Shown: positions 1 through 9,587 of the stretch, in pieces
Numbering within the stretch: the first letter of the stretch is position 1
Layout: each line of letters opens with the position of its first letter
The notes under the pieces: model-generated
Told to the model about the DNA's origin: nothing
The model's database searches: none
Seen by the model: the letters and a program-made list of their open reading frames with translations, nothing else
Assembly: GCA_014584345.1 (NCBI GenBank)
Contig: JACTNB010000005.1
Span: 12,779-76,778, forward strand
Length of the DNA: 64,000 nucleotides
From: Planctomycetota bacterium
GTDB taxonomy: Bacteria; Planctomycetota; Planctomycetia; Planctomycetales; Planctomycetaceae
Reading direction: 5' to 3'
Position numbers and translations under genes: made by a program

Positions 1-762
1 CGCGGGACTTCCGGCCAGCACCCATTGATTCCATTTACTTTCCAGCAAATCGACCGAGTTTACCCCATAATGGGCACTGAGGGCCTGGTCCCAGCCGCCA
101 TGCCGCATGGCGTCGTTCAGAAACTGCAGGAAGGTTTCGCGTCCTCCCTGCTGCACCAGGTAATCCGTCACGGAATACCCCTGGGCATACAGCTTCATCA
201 CGTCCCTCATGTCGGGAGGATATTCGGTCATCGCCACCAGGGAACGCAACGGGATTTTGCTTCCTTGCCTCATGACGTCTCCCAGCAACCGCGTTTGTCG
301 GCGACGTTCCGATTCATGTTCGACCAGCGTGGAGATCCCTTCGTCCGCCCAGCGCGGGAGGGGCCGCCGAAAGCGGCATGCCAGAATGGTGTGCGTGATT
401 TCGTGTGGCAATACGGAATCGAGAATCCGCTCCTCGGTCCCCTGGATGTTCATGTTCCAGCCAAAGACTTCCCCATTATGAAACGAAAACGTGGTAGCGC
501 CCCCGGCTCCAATCTGCCCGACCTTGACTCGAATCGGGCAGGGGGCTGACCAGGGAGGCAGTTCCTGACCCGCCCATTGTATGGCCAGTTCCTTGCGAAA
601 ACGCTCGGCTTCGTCGCCGACGCGTCGTGCAAAATCCTCCGTGGGGGCATGAATCACGAAATTGGTGGTGCGATAACTGGCAGCCAAGACCGCCTGCGAG
701 CAGGCCAGGACACAGATGCAGAATATCGACAGAAAAAGAGTACGAGCCGCACGAGCTTCCAT
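1..762 (-). CDS. Secreted gluzincin-type (HExxH) peptidase-like protein, partial
   Basis: The frame is open from an ATG at 762 to the left window edge, giving 254 codons with the C-terminus missing. Residues 1-28 look like a signal peptide ending in QAVLA. A zinc-peptidase motif HEITH lies at residues 120-124, with a WADEGIS segment whose Glu141 is placed like the third zinc ligand of peptidase MA/M1-like gluzincins. In that family the two His and the distal Glu bind zinc and the Glu of HExxH activates water. Planctomycetes carry many such secreted proteins of unknown substrate. A peptidase-like fold is well supported. Activity and substrate are not known. The long upstream gap (763-1331) separates it from the divergent esterase gene. 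Confidence 0.75.
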   Translation of the reverse strand, partial: MEARAARTLFLSIFCICVLACSQAVLAASYRTTNFVIHAPTEDFARRVGDEAERFRKELAIQWAGQELPPWSAPCPIRVKVGQIGAGGATTFSFHNGEVFGWNMNIQGTEERILDSVLPHEITHTILACRFRRPLPRWADEGISTLVEHESERRRQTRLLGDVMRQGSKIPLRSLVAMTEYPPDMRDVMKLYAQGYSVTDYLVQQGGRETFLQFLNDAMRHGGWDQALSAHYGVNSVDLLESKWNQWVLAGSPA

Positions 763-1331
763 GCTCCGAGGTTCCTTCGGTTAATCGAGTTGAACAGGGG
801 CAGTCTCCGCGTCCGAGGAATGATGATCATCCTGATCATCCGTTGCCACGGTTATATTGTGGAGACGTGTCGTAGTCGTGTGTTGGGATTCAGTGAAATG
901 GATTGAAACGAAATGGAAATGAGACCACCTGGAATGAGAGCGCAGGCAGCCGATTTGCCGGAGATTTGAGAAGCATTCCGAATGCCAATTGTCACAAACT
1001 TTAACAAGGGATCTTGTGAAAGCCCTGTTTCCTCGCGGAAAAGCGATTAAAAAAGCTTGAGAGCAATCCAGGCAGATCCCCGAGATTTGCAATTCTTACA
1101 GGAATTCAACGCGCGAAGGCAACTGCAACTTTGTAGTTTTGACAACGCCAGGCATGCTCTTGCCTCGAAAGAATGAATCTGCCCATGCCTGAAAGTTCCA
1201 GCAATACTCCCGAAAGCCAGAGCGCGAGAACTACCGCCTTCTGGTTTACCCACTTCAACTTCGGTTACTCTGGACGGGTGACCATGCCGCAGCCTACGAT
1301 ACCTCTCCCCATCTTTCCGGAGACCTGCGTT
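763..1331. other. Intergenic region between divergent genes
   Basis: It separates the divergent peptidase-like and esterase genes, so both promoters should lie here. A TTGACA hexamer occurs at 1139-1144 but has no good -10 at normal spacing. Short open frames here show no domain-like sequence. I see no RNA gene. Confidence 0.5.
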
Positions 1332-3032
1332 ATGAATGATTCTCGTGCCGTGCCCGTTCGTCCGCGGTTACTGTTACGCATCGTAGCTGGCATTAGTTTG
1401 AGCCTGCTGACCTGTTTCCCTTTTCTGATGCCACGGGAGGAAATCGCGGCGGCGATGCAGGAACCGCCTTTCCCGGGGCAGATTGGGGAATGGCAGGGAT
1501 TTCGGCGGTACGATTTCGAAATTTCGGGGAATGCTGTCGTCGTGGTGGCTCCGCAACAGGCCGCGCCGGGGAATCCGTGGGTCTGGCATGGCGAATTTTT
1601 TGGACATAAACCCGCACCAGATATCGCGCTGCTGCAACGGGGCTTTCACGTGGTTTACCTGCGTGTGCCGGATCTGCTGGGTTGCCCCACCGCAGTGGAG
1701 CACTGGAATGCGTGTTATCGCGTTCTCACGGAACAGCACGGCCTGGCTTCCAAGGTGGGGTTGGTGGGGCTGAGTCGCGGCGGGTTGTATTGTTACAACT
1801 GGGCCGCGGCAAATCCCGAGAAAGTTGCCTGTATTTATGGAGATGCGCCGGTATGCGACTTCAAAAGCTGGCCCGGCGGGCGGGGCAGCGGCAAGGGGAG
1901 CCCACGCGACTGGCAACTGGTGCTGGATCGATATGGTTTCAAAAACGATACCGAGGCCTTGGCCTACACCAAAAACCCGGTCGATAATCTGGAGGCCCTG
2001 GCTCGGGCAAACGTTCCCCTGCTGCATATATACGGTGACGCCGACGAGGTCGTTCCCTGGGATGAAAATACGGGGTTGCTTGCCGAACGCTATCGCAAAC
2101 TGGGGGGCAACATCCAGTTAATCGTCAAGCCGGGGGTGGGGCATCATCCGCATGGCCTGGATGATCCCCGACCAATCGTCGACTTCTTCCTGACCCATGC
2201 CGCCCCGAATCCCCCGGGCCCCCGCAAAAAGAATAACCCCGACGTCGTGGATCTGCTGGCGGAAAAAATCGAACCTTCCCGGTTGATCGTGTACAAGAAA
2301 ATCCAGCAGCGGGAACTTTATCTGCACATGCTGGAACCCGAAGGCTGGCAGGCAACGGATAAACGCCCTTGTTTCATTATTATACACGGCGGCGGTTGGA
2401 CCGGGGGGCAACCTCAGCGGATGTATCCCTTCGCGGATCATTATCGCCGACAGGGAATGGTCGGCATCAGCGTGCAGTATCGCCTGCTCGACAAGGAACG
2501 AAACCAGACCGTGTTCGATTGCGTCAAGGATGGGCGTTCGGCAGTCCGTTTCGTCCGGAGTCATGCGGAAATTCTCGGGATCGATCCCGGGCGAATCATT
2601 GTCTGTGGCGGTTCCGCCGGGGGGCATGTTGCAGCGGGGACCGCCTTGTTCGAGGGCGTGGACGAAGAGGGCGAATCCACGGAAATATCCTCCGTGCCTC
2701 AAGCCTTGGTTCTGCTCTTCCCCGTGATTGACACCTCGGCAGCCGGGTATGGCAATGCAAAAATCGGCGAGAATTGGCGCGCGCTCTCTCCCCTGCACAA
2801 CGTCCACGCGGGGGTGCCTCCCTGCATTCTGTTTCACGGCACGGGAGACACCGTGACCCCCTTCGCTGGTGCCCAGGCATTTCAAGAGGCCATGCATGCG
2901 GCAGGGAATCGCTGTGAGTTGATCGCTCACCCCGATGGCAAACACGGTTACCTGATGTCCGATCGCCCGGTTTATCTGGAGACCCTGCAACAGGCCGATG
3001 AATTTCTGAAATCGCTCGACCTGCTGCCGTAA
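1332..3032 (+). CDS. Secreted protein with two tandem alpha/beta-hydrolase (esterase-like) domains
   Basis: A 566-residue protein from the ATG at 1332; an in-frame ATG at 1173 would put 53 unlikely residues before the signal peptide. Residues 10-40 are a hydrophobic export signal. The first domain has a GLSRGG nucleophile elbow (Ser148), an acid in YGDADE (Asp236) and His271 in GVGHHPHG, a complete hydrolase triad. The second domain is of the acetyl-esterase/BD-FAE type: an HGGGW oxyanion motif at 352-356, GGSAGG (Ser428), Asp506 in HGTGD and His538 in KHGY. Both triads look intact, so the chain could carry two ester-cleaving sites. Such modules often deacetylate plant or algal polysaccharides, but the substrate is inferred, not shown. 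It ends 38 bp before the convergent transporter gene. Confidence 0.85.
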   Translation: MNDSRAVPVRPRLLLRIVAGISLSLLTCFPFLMPREEIAAAMQEPPFPGQIGEWQGFRRYDFEISGNAVVVVAPQQAAPGNPWVWHGEFFGHKPAPDIALLQRGFHVVYLRVPDLLGCPTAVEHWNACYRVLTEQHGLASKVGLVGLSRGGLYCYNWAAANPEKVACIYGDAPVCDFKSWPGGRGSGKGSPRDWQLVLDRYGFKNDTEALAYTKNPVDNLEALARANVPLLHIYGDADEVVPWDENTGLLAERYRKLGGNIQLIVKPGVGHHPHGLDDPRPIVDFFLTHAAPNPPGPRKKNNPDVVDLLAEKIEPSRLIVYKKIQQRELYLHMLEPEGWQATDKRPCFIIIHGGGWTGGQPQRMYPFADHYRRQGMVGISVQYRLLDKERNQTVFDCVKDGRSAVRFVRSHAEILGIDPGRIIVCGGSAGGHVAAGTALFEGVDEEGESTEISSVPQALVLLFPVIDTSAAGYGNAKIGENWRALSPLHNVHAGVPPCILFHGTGDTVTPFAGAQAFQEAMHAAGNRCELIAHPDGKHGYLMSDRPVYLETLQQADEFLKSLDLLP

Positions 3033-3070
3033 TGTCAGCTCCAGGCAACGGAATTCTGCTCCCGTCCCGA

Positions 3071-4696
3071 TCAGTGCGCGAGCAGGGACAGCAACAAGGG
3101 TGTGAGCAAGCTCATCAGCATCAACGCGAGGGGATAGATACTGGCGTAACTGCGCACCGCCGTGTTGGCATCGTCTGCGGCAAGCAGTGCCCCCAACCCG
3201 GGAGTAGACGTCATCGCGCCGCAAATGCCTCCCAGCAGGGGTTGACGCGTCAGCTTCAAGACCTGTCGCCCCACCAGCAGGCCCATCAGCAGAGGCAGGA
3301 GGGTGATCAGCAACCCACCGAGCATCAGCAAGGGACCATATTGGTTGAGCACGGCGACAAAATCCCTGCCCGCGCGAACGGCCGAATCCGCCAGGAACAA
3401 GGCGAGCCCCAGTTCCGTCAACAGCAAACGGGCCGCTGCCGGGAAATGGCCCGTCAACGGGCCGAGGCGTCCCCAATGCCCCAGCAGCAACCCCACAATC
3501 AACGGCCCACCCGCCTTTCCCAGGGAAAAACCGTCCGAGCCGAGTCGAAATTCAATGCTCCCCAGAATCAAGCCCAGCAGAATGCCCGCGGAGAGCGAGA
3601 GCAGATCCGTCTCAAAATAGGTGCGTTCCCGATGCCCGGCTTCGATCATGAACTTATTGAGGGATTCTGGTTCGCCGATCGCTGTCACGGCGTCTCCCCG
3701 ATGAAATTTCTCGTGCGAGTCGGGCACGAATTCCACATCGTGACGGCGAATACGGGAAATCGTGACGCCCATCCGCGATCTCAGCCGCAATTCCTTCAGC
3801 GATTTCCCGATCATCTCTGGCGACGTGATCACCACCCGTCTGCGGGTATGCAAGTCTTCCTCGACATCCACGTCGATCTGGCGATCTGAAAACTTGCCAA
3901 ATAGATCGATGATCGCCCGCAAGTCCTGTTCCAAGCCAATGATCAACAGATGTTGACCCACATGCAGGGAAAAGTTGGGGGGGATTGGTCGGTACTTTTC
4001 ATCTACCAGCACCCGCAACACCTGACAACTGGTCTCCTCCAGCAATCGCAAATCGTGCAACTGCTTTCCCGACAGGGCCGGATTCAACACTTCCACGACA
4101 TAACGGGTTATCCGGGAAGCCCCTTCCGCTGTTTCGGAATCCGCCCCTTCCGCAACCACGGGAGACGCATCCTTAGAGTAAAGGGTGTACAACTGCACGA
4201 ACAAAATTACCAGCAACGTTCCCAGCGGGTAGGAAATTCCAAAACCGACCGTCAATTGGGAATCGGGAGGCAGAAAATCGGAAACCGTCGCCAGGGCGGG
4301 TGTGCTGGTCAGCGCGCCAGCGAACAACCCTGTTGCCAGGTCGGCGGGAATACCACTCAGCCTGGCAAATACCCAGGTAGCGAAAGCCGCCGAGGAGATC
4401 ATGACGATCCCCAACAATGCCAACGCCCCTCCATGCCGGCCTAGTGTCTGGAAGAATCCCGGCCCCGCCCCAATACCCAGGCAATACACGAAGAGCACCA
4501 TGCCAACCGTCCCCACTCCCGTCGGTAGGGTTAGCCCCAGATGCCCCGCCAGCAAACCGGCGAAAATGATCCCGGCAGCCCCCAACTGGAACCCGAGGAG
4601 CGTCAGGCGTCCCAACAGCAATCCCACCAACAGGACCAGGAACGCGGTCGTTTCCGCCGTGATCGACCAACCCGCCAGCGTCAAGCATGCACTCAT
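3071..4696 (-). CDS. AspT/YidE/YbjL-family membrane transporter with central RCK_C (TrkA_C) domains
   Basis: A 541-residue membrane protein built as in the aspartate:alanine exchanger (AAE) family: about five N-terminal helices, a soluble middle part of about 180 residues, then about five more helices. The middle part (about 185-355) reads as two TrkA_C/RCK_C-like modules; the first contains the LRLLEETSCQVLRV segment and the second the LKELRLRSRMGVTISRIRR segment. The helix segment GALTSTPALATVSDF and its C-terminal counterpart GAMTSTPGLGALLA are the internally repeated signature of this family. Known members exchange amino acids or dicarboxylates (AspT), but many, such as YidE and YbjL, have no proven substrate. 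The start at 4696 opens directly into the first helix. Confidence 0.85.
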   Translation of the reverse strand: MSACLTLAGWSITAETTAFLVLLVGLLLGRLTLLGFQLGAAGIIFAGLLAGHLGLTLPTGVGTVGMVLFVYCLGIGAGPGFFQTLGRHGGALALLGIVMISSAAFATWVFARLSGIPADLATGLFAGALTSTPALATVSDFLPPDSQLTVGFGISYPLGTLLVILFVQLYTLYSKDASPVVAEGADSETAEGASRITRYVVEVLNPALSGKQLHDLRLLEETSCQVLRVLVDEKYRPIPPNFSLHVGQHLLIIGLEQDLRAIIDLFGKFSDRQIDVDVEEDLHTRRRVVITSPEMIGKSLKELRLRSRMGVTISRIRRHDVEFVPDSHEKFHRGDAVTAIGEPESLNKFMIEAGHRERTYFETDLLSLSAGILLGLILGSIEFRLGSDGFSLGKAGGPLIVGLLLGHWGRLGPLTGHFPAAARLLLTELGLALFLADSAVRAGRDFVAVLNQYGPLLMLGGLLITLLPLLMGLLVGRQVLKLTRQPLLGGICGAMTSTPGLGALLAADDANTAVRSYASIYPLALMLMSLLTPLLLSLLAH

Positions 4697-5498
<802 letters not shown>

Positions 5499-7202
5499 AT
5501 GTCCGTTTTTCAAGAGTCCATTTCCTATTGCAAGTCGGCCATTCGGATGACAAAAAACACTGACTGGAGCGTAATGAGCAGGTTTGCCCGCGTGGCATGC
5601 TGCCTGTTGCCCCTGCTGCTTGTCTGCTGGGGAACCCTCGAAGTCGTGGGTACGTCCACCGATGAGGCGGATCGCACGGAAATTCGTCAGGCCATTCACC
5701 AGGGGGCGGAATTCGAACGGTCCCGGAAATGGGGCGAGGCGATCGTGCATTATCGCGATTCGCTCGAAATCTGGCCCGATCATGAGGAGTTGAAGTATGG
5801 CCTGCGACGCGCCAAGTTCCACATGCAAATCGACCGGCGCTATGCCGATCCCAGCTATAAATCTTCGCTGCTGAAACTGTCCGAACGCTCTGCGCTCGAA
5901 CTACTGGACGAGGTGCTATACAAAATTCACGGGCATTATGTCGATTCCCTGTCCACCACGTATTTCATTGCCCACGGCACTGAAAGTGTGTATCTGGCGT
6001 TGAATAACGATGCCTTTCTCGAACAGAACGACATTTTCACCCGCAACATGGCGGAGTTGAAATTGTCCCGCAAAATGCTGTTCGACGAATACTGGAACAA
6101 GTCCGTCGGCAGCCCCGACGCGGCCCGGCAAGTGGTGCTGGATGTTGCCGCCCGTCTCAATCAGACACTCGGTATTTCCAAGGTGCCTATCATCCTGGAA
6201 TACGTCTTTGGGGGGTGTAACGCCCTGGATGACTACAGCAGTTATCTCACTCCCGGAAAATTGACCGACTTGTACAGCAACATCGAAGGCGAATTCGTGG
6301 GGCTGGGAGTCGAAATGAAATCCGAACCCGGACGGGGCGTGCATCTGGTCGATATCCTGCCCGACAGCCCAGCCGAGGAGGGAGGCTTGTTGCCCGGGGA
6401 TTACATCAGTCATATCGATGACGTGGAGGTCCTCGAAAAGACCACGGAAGAATCGGCATCGCTGATCACCGGCAAGCAGGGCTCCCGGGTGCATCTCCGC
6501 TGGACGACCAGCGACGGGATCGAGAAAAATGGCTACTTCGTTCGTCGCGAAGTGAAAGTCAAAAGTATTCCCATCGCGCAATTACTCGATTCCCAGAGCG
6601 GTATCGGCTACATCCGCATGGCCGGTTTTCAACGCACGACCGCCGAAGAATTCGACGCCGCCGTTCGTCAACTGCAGCGGCAGGGGATGCGATCGCTCAT
6701 CTGGGATGTGCGTGGCAATCCCGGTGGTCTGCTGACCGCCGCCGTGGAAGTCCTCGACCGCGTTATTGATCGTGGCGTGCTCGTCTCGACCAAGGGACGC
6801 ACCTCCGATCAGAACTGGACCTACTCGGCCCATACCGAGGGCACATTAAAATTTCCGATTGTCCTGCTGATCGACGAAAACAGCGCCAGTGCCAGCGAAA
6901 TTGTCGCCGGGGCCATTCGCGATCATCAACGGGGCACCCTGGTGGGACGCAAGTCCTACGGGAAATGGTCGGTGCAAAGTATCTACCCGGTGAGCCATTC
7001 GTGTGGACTCCGGCTGACTACCGCGAAGTTCTATTCCCCGAATGGACACAATCACGGCAGCATCGGTGTCGTACCCGATACGCTGGTTGCCAGGGACGTG
7101 AAGGAACCGCTCCGCATCCGCAAGGAAACCCTGGGGACCGACCCCGATGTGCTCAAGGCCGTCGAGTTGCTGGGCGAAACTCAACTGACCCGTGGTCGCT
7201 AG
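5499..7202 (+). CDS. S41-family C-terminal processing peptidase with PDZ domain
   Basis: A serine-lysine protease of the CtpA/Prc type. From the ATG at 5499 (preceded by AAGGGGGA at a spacing of 8) it has 567 residues; the ATG at 5574 is an alternative that puts the hydrophobic signal MSRFARVACCLLPLLLVCWG at the very N-terminus. A helical segment follows, then a PDZ domain (the GEFVGLGVEM to HLRW region) and the S41 catalytic core. The Ser is in the ENSASASEIVAGA motif and the general-base Lys in GRKSYGKW; most relatives have GKG where this one has GKW. These enzymes trim or degrade periplasmic proteins after PDZ recognition of C-termini. The next gene starts 8 bp downstream and may be co-transcribed. 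Confidence 0.9.
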   Translation: MSVFQESISYCKSAIRMTKNTDWSVMSRFARVACCLLPLLLVCWGTLEVVGTSTDEADRTEIRQAIHQGAEFERSRKWGEAIVHYRDSLEIWPDHEELKYGLRRAKFHMQIDRRYADPSYKSSLLKLSERSALELLDEVLYKIHGHYVDSLSTTYFIAHGTESVYLALNNDAFLEQNDIFTRNMAELKLSRKMLFDEYWNKSVGSPDAARQVVLDVAARLNQTLGISKVPIILEYVFGGCNALDDYSSYLTPGKLTDLYSNIEGEFVGLGVEMKSEPGRGVHLVDILPDSPAEEGGLLPGDYISHIDDVEVLEKTTEESASLITGKQGSRVHLRWTTSDGIEKNGYFVRREVKVKSIPIAQLLDSQSGIGYIRMAGFQRTTAEEFDAAVRQLQRQGMRSLIWDVRGNPGGLLTAAVEVLDRVIDRGVLVSTKGRTSDQNWTYSAHTEGTLKFPIVLLIDENSASASEIVAGAIRDHQRGTLVGRKSYGKWSVQSIYPVSHSCGLRLTTAKFYSPNGHNHGSIGVVPDTLVARDVKEPLRIRKETLGTDPDVLKAVELLGETQLTRGR

Positions 7203-7210
7203 TCCTGCCG

Positions 7211-8098
7211 ATGCTTGCGGAAACACCCAGGTGGATGAATCAGGGAGCCGGAAAGGCTCCCGATTCTGTTTTGTCCTTCCGGGCCGAAGCCCCCATCACC
7301 GCCTTTTCCGGCATGCGGGAATGCGGTGATTTCGTGTTCGCCGACGAACTCGGTACACTCTATCGCCTTGACCCCCTGCTGAACGTGACCTTGCTTACGC
7401 GGCTCCAGGATTCCATCCAGCGGCTGGTCTGGAGCGATACGGGACAAAGCGGAGTTGCATTGCTGGGCAAAAACATCCTGGCGGGATTGAACGAGAAACT
7501 CAAAGTCCTCTGGTCTGTTGAACTTCCCTTCGCCTGCTCCGCCCTGGCGATCGATCCCTTCGGAAAATACCTGTTGGCCGCCTCAGCCGACAGCGGCGTC
7601 TTGCTGCTGGACGAACGGGGCAAGAAACTCGGGACCATCGAGACCATCCGACCACTCGCCTTCGCGGAATTCCTCGCCAGCGAGCCGGTCATTCTGGCTG
7701 CCGCGGAACACGGCCTGATCGGTGCCTACGGTGTCCCGGGCAAGGTGCTCTGGCAGGAAACCGTCTGGTCCAGCGTCGGCGATCTCGCGGTAATTCAAAA
7801 ACAGGGACTGACCTGCCTGGCCGCCTTGAACCATGGGATCCAGGTCTTTAACGGGCAGGGACAGACCGCGGCGACGATCGTGCTGGAAGGGACGGTCAAT
7901 CGCATCGCGGCCAGCTACAACGGCAACCAGATTCTCGCGGCGACCGTAGAGCATCAACTCTATCGGCTCGATGCCGAAGGGCAAATGTTGTGGGCCGCCA
8001 ACTCGGAGCACCCCGTACAGGCGCTCTATTCCCATCCCCTGGGCAAATCCGGCGTGGTCGTGCTCGACAAGGGAACCGCACTGCGTCTCGAATGGTGA
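7211..8098 (+). CDS. Beta-propeller (WD40/PQQ-like) repeat protein
   Basis: A 295-residue protein with no signal peptide. Its sequence is a run of about 40-residue units of the type CSALAIDPFGKYLLAASADS, with a recurring pattern of hydrophobic strand, small-residue turn and Asp/Gly loop, typical of WD40- or PQQ-like propellers. Trp occurs in VLW positions like those of PQQ-type blades. The ATG at 7211 follows the S41 protease stop by 8 bp, so the two are probably one operon. A longer in-frame start inside the protease gene is unlikely. No catalytic residues are visible; a scaffold or sensor role is an inference. It ends before a strong hairpin at 8123-8148. Confidence 0.65.
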   Translation: MLAETPRWMNQGAGKAPDSVLSFRAEAPITAFSGMRECGDFVFADELGTLYRLDPLLNVTLLTRLQDSIQRLVWSDTGQSGVALLGKNILAGLNEKLKVLWSVELPFACSALAIDPFGKYLLAASADSGVLLLDERGKKLGTIETIRPLAFAEFLASEPVILAAAEHGLIGAYGVPGKVLWQETVWSSVGDLAVIQKQGLTCLAALNHGIQVFNGQGQTAATIVLEGTVNRIAASYNGNQILAATVEHQLYRLDAEGQMLWAANSEHPVQALYSHPLGKSGVVVLDKGTALRLEW

Positions 8099-8122
8099 AT
8101 GAGTTCCGCTGGACCGGGGAGT

Positions 8123-8148
8123 GAGCGGGGGACGTGAATCCCCCGCTC
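8123..8148. terminator. Hairpin between convergent genes
   Basis: A perfect 10-bp stem (GAGCGGGGGA / TCCCCCGCTC) with a 6-nt loop lies between the convergent propeller and DUF1080 genes. There is no T-run, so factor-independent termination is uncertain. Confidence 0.45.
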
Positions 8149-8188
8149 GTTAGTGTCTGCTTCGAGCCCGCTCTTGCACGCACGGTTT

Positions 8189-8896
8189 TTAATTCGCGTT
8201 GAAGTGTTTTATGCGAATGTTTCGGAACTGCACTTTCATCGGAGGGCCAGCGTGCAATTGCAGCGCGATGATTCCCGAGTCGCGGCGTTCCTGGGCATCG
8301 TTGTCGGTACACTCCGCGGTGACGACCCCGTTAATCCTATGCACAAAATGAAACCCTCGAGCCGTGATAGTGTACGTGTTCCAGTCCTCGTTTTTGATTT
8401 GTGCCTGAATGGAATCGGAATTCCCCACGGAACCGACCACGTTCACCTTGAACTTGCCGTCTTCCCGTGTCAGTTCGGTCCGCTGTCCGCGGTTTGCCAG
8501 GATGCCACGAAAGCGTTCTCCGTACAGAATCCCCGAATAGGTTTTGCCCGCTTCAAAGTCTGCCTGATACCCACCGACCACCCAGGGGCTGTTCTCGACT
8601 TCGAAGCTCCGGTACTGCACCCCCGAATTCCCCCCCACGATTTTGTATTCGAGCTGCAATTCGAAATCCTTAACGTCCCCCTGCCGGCAGATCAGAAACG
8701 TATTCCCCTTCGTCGGGTTCTCCGGCGTGGTGATTCCCGTGATAGCGCCGTCCTGAACACTCCAGAACGCGGGATTCCCATCCCACCCCTTCAGACTCTT
8801 TCCATCGAACAACGAGACAAACCCATCGTCGGCCCGAACAGGAACTATAGCCAGCAAGCCAACCGTCATCAGGCAAAGTGTTGTCAGATATCGCAT
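8189..8896 (-). CDS. Secreted DUF1080 (3-keto-disaccharide hydrolase family) protein
   Basis: A 235-residue protein from the ATG at 8896; starts further upstream would put about 25 residues before the signal peptide. Residues 1-22 form a signal peptide (ending VPVRA). The mature part opens with FVSLFDGKSLKGWDG, the hallmark of DUF1080, a LamG/concanavalin-like beta-sandwich common in planctomycetes. NSGVQYRS and the C-terminal GIIALQLHAGPPMKVQFRNI are also typical of the family. Some members hydrolyse 3-keto-glycosides. Many are found fused to or beside oxidoreductases or sulfatases, but here there is no such neighbour. Family assignment is firm, substrate is not. Confidence 0.88.
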   Translation of the reverse strand: MRYLTTLCLMTVGLLAIVPVRADDGFVSLFDGKSLKGWDGNPAFWSVQDGAITGITTPENPTKGNTFLICRQGDVKDFELQLEYKIVGGNSGVQYRSFEVENSPWVVGGYQADFEAGKTYSGILYGERFRGILANRGQRTELTREDGKFKVNVVGSVGNSDSIQAQIKNEDWNTYTITARGFHFVHRINGVVTAECTDNDAQERRDSGIIALQLHAGPPMKVQFRNIRIKHFNAN

Positions 8897-9587
8897 CGTG
8901 AGCGCCTTGTGCAAAGGGTGTGAAAACGCATGTGCAGCCGCTAATTTAACCGCGGCATACCCTCGATTCAATCGGGACGATCATTTCTCCTTGAACAAAC
9001 AGCCCACCCCCTGATTGCGCGACTACGTCACTGCCGTTTCGCGTCCAGGGATCGGTGCCTCCGGGACAATGGAAACGCGGCGCGTACGGAGCCTCGACCG
9101 CAAGGGAGCCAACCAGGCATGAACCGCATTTACAACGTGCGGTTTCAATTCGAGTTCCAGCCTGCGTGACACTCACGGCTGTGATTCGGGTGTCATCTGG
9201 TTTTACCAGTGCCATGCAGGTTTCTGGTCAACATGGGATTGCTGTGTCACAGCCAGTGGCACAGCAATCCGAAAACTAAACCGCGGCAATGCGATAGCGC
9301 TCCCCCGCCGCCCTATCCGCCCTATTCGCGGTAACCGGCAAAACAGGACGTCTCCCCCGGTTTATCCTGCCCGTCAGCTTCGACCAAATGCTGCTGCCGT
9401 CTCTGGTTTGCTCCACGGAACAGGCCCGCTGTTCCGATAATTTGGCATAGGGGCAAGCGTTACCGACAGGGTGCCGCCCGCCCGGCGTCTGCCAGCCAAG
9501 GCATGCCCGATGCCTTTCGTTGAATTCCGTGGAAAAACCGGAGCGACTTTTGCCTCGGGTTGATAAGAGGGAAAGCCAGAACGCGAC
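8897..9587. other. Intergenic region with inverted repeats
   Basis: 690 bp between divergent genes with no convincing coding frame. It holds a 15-bp-arm stem-loop at 9236-9270 (separate entry) and a small perfect hairpin of AACCGCA/TGCGGTT at 9122-9144. The tail up to 9587 should carry the promoter of the recombinase gene, but I cannot place it. Confidence 0.5.
9236..9270. repeat. Stem-loop with 15-bp arms
   Basis: The arms GGATTGCTGTGTCAC (9236-9250) and GTGGCACAGCAATCC (9256-9270) pair over 15 bp with one mismatch, around the loop AGCCA. The shape fits a dispersed intergenic palindrome or a transcript end. It lies 317 bp upstream of the recombinase gene. Confidence 0.6.

Noticed and set aside
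1139..1144. TTGACA as a -35 element for the esterase gene
   Set aside because: No acceptable -10 lies 16-18 bp downstream.
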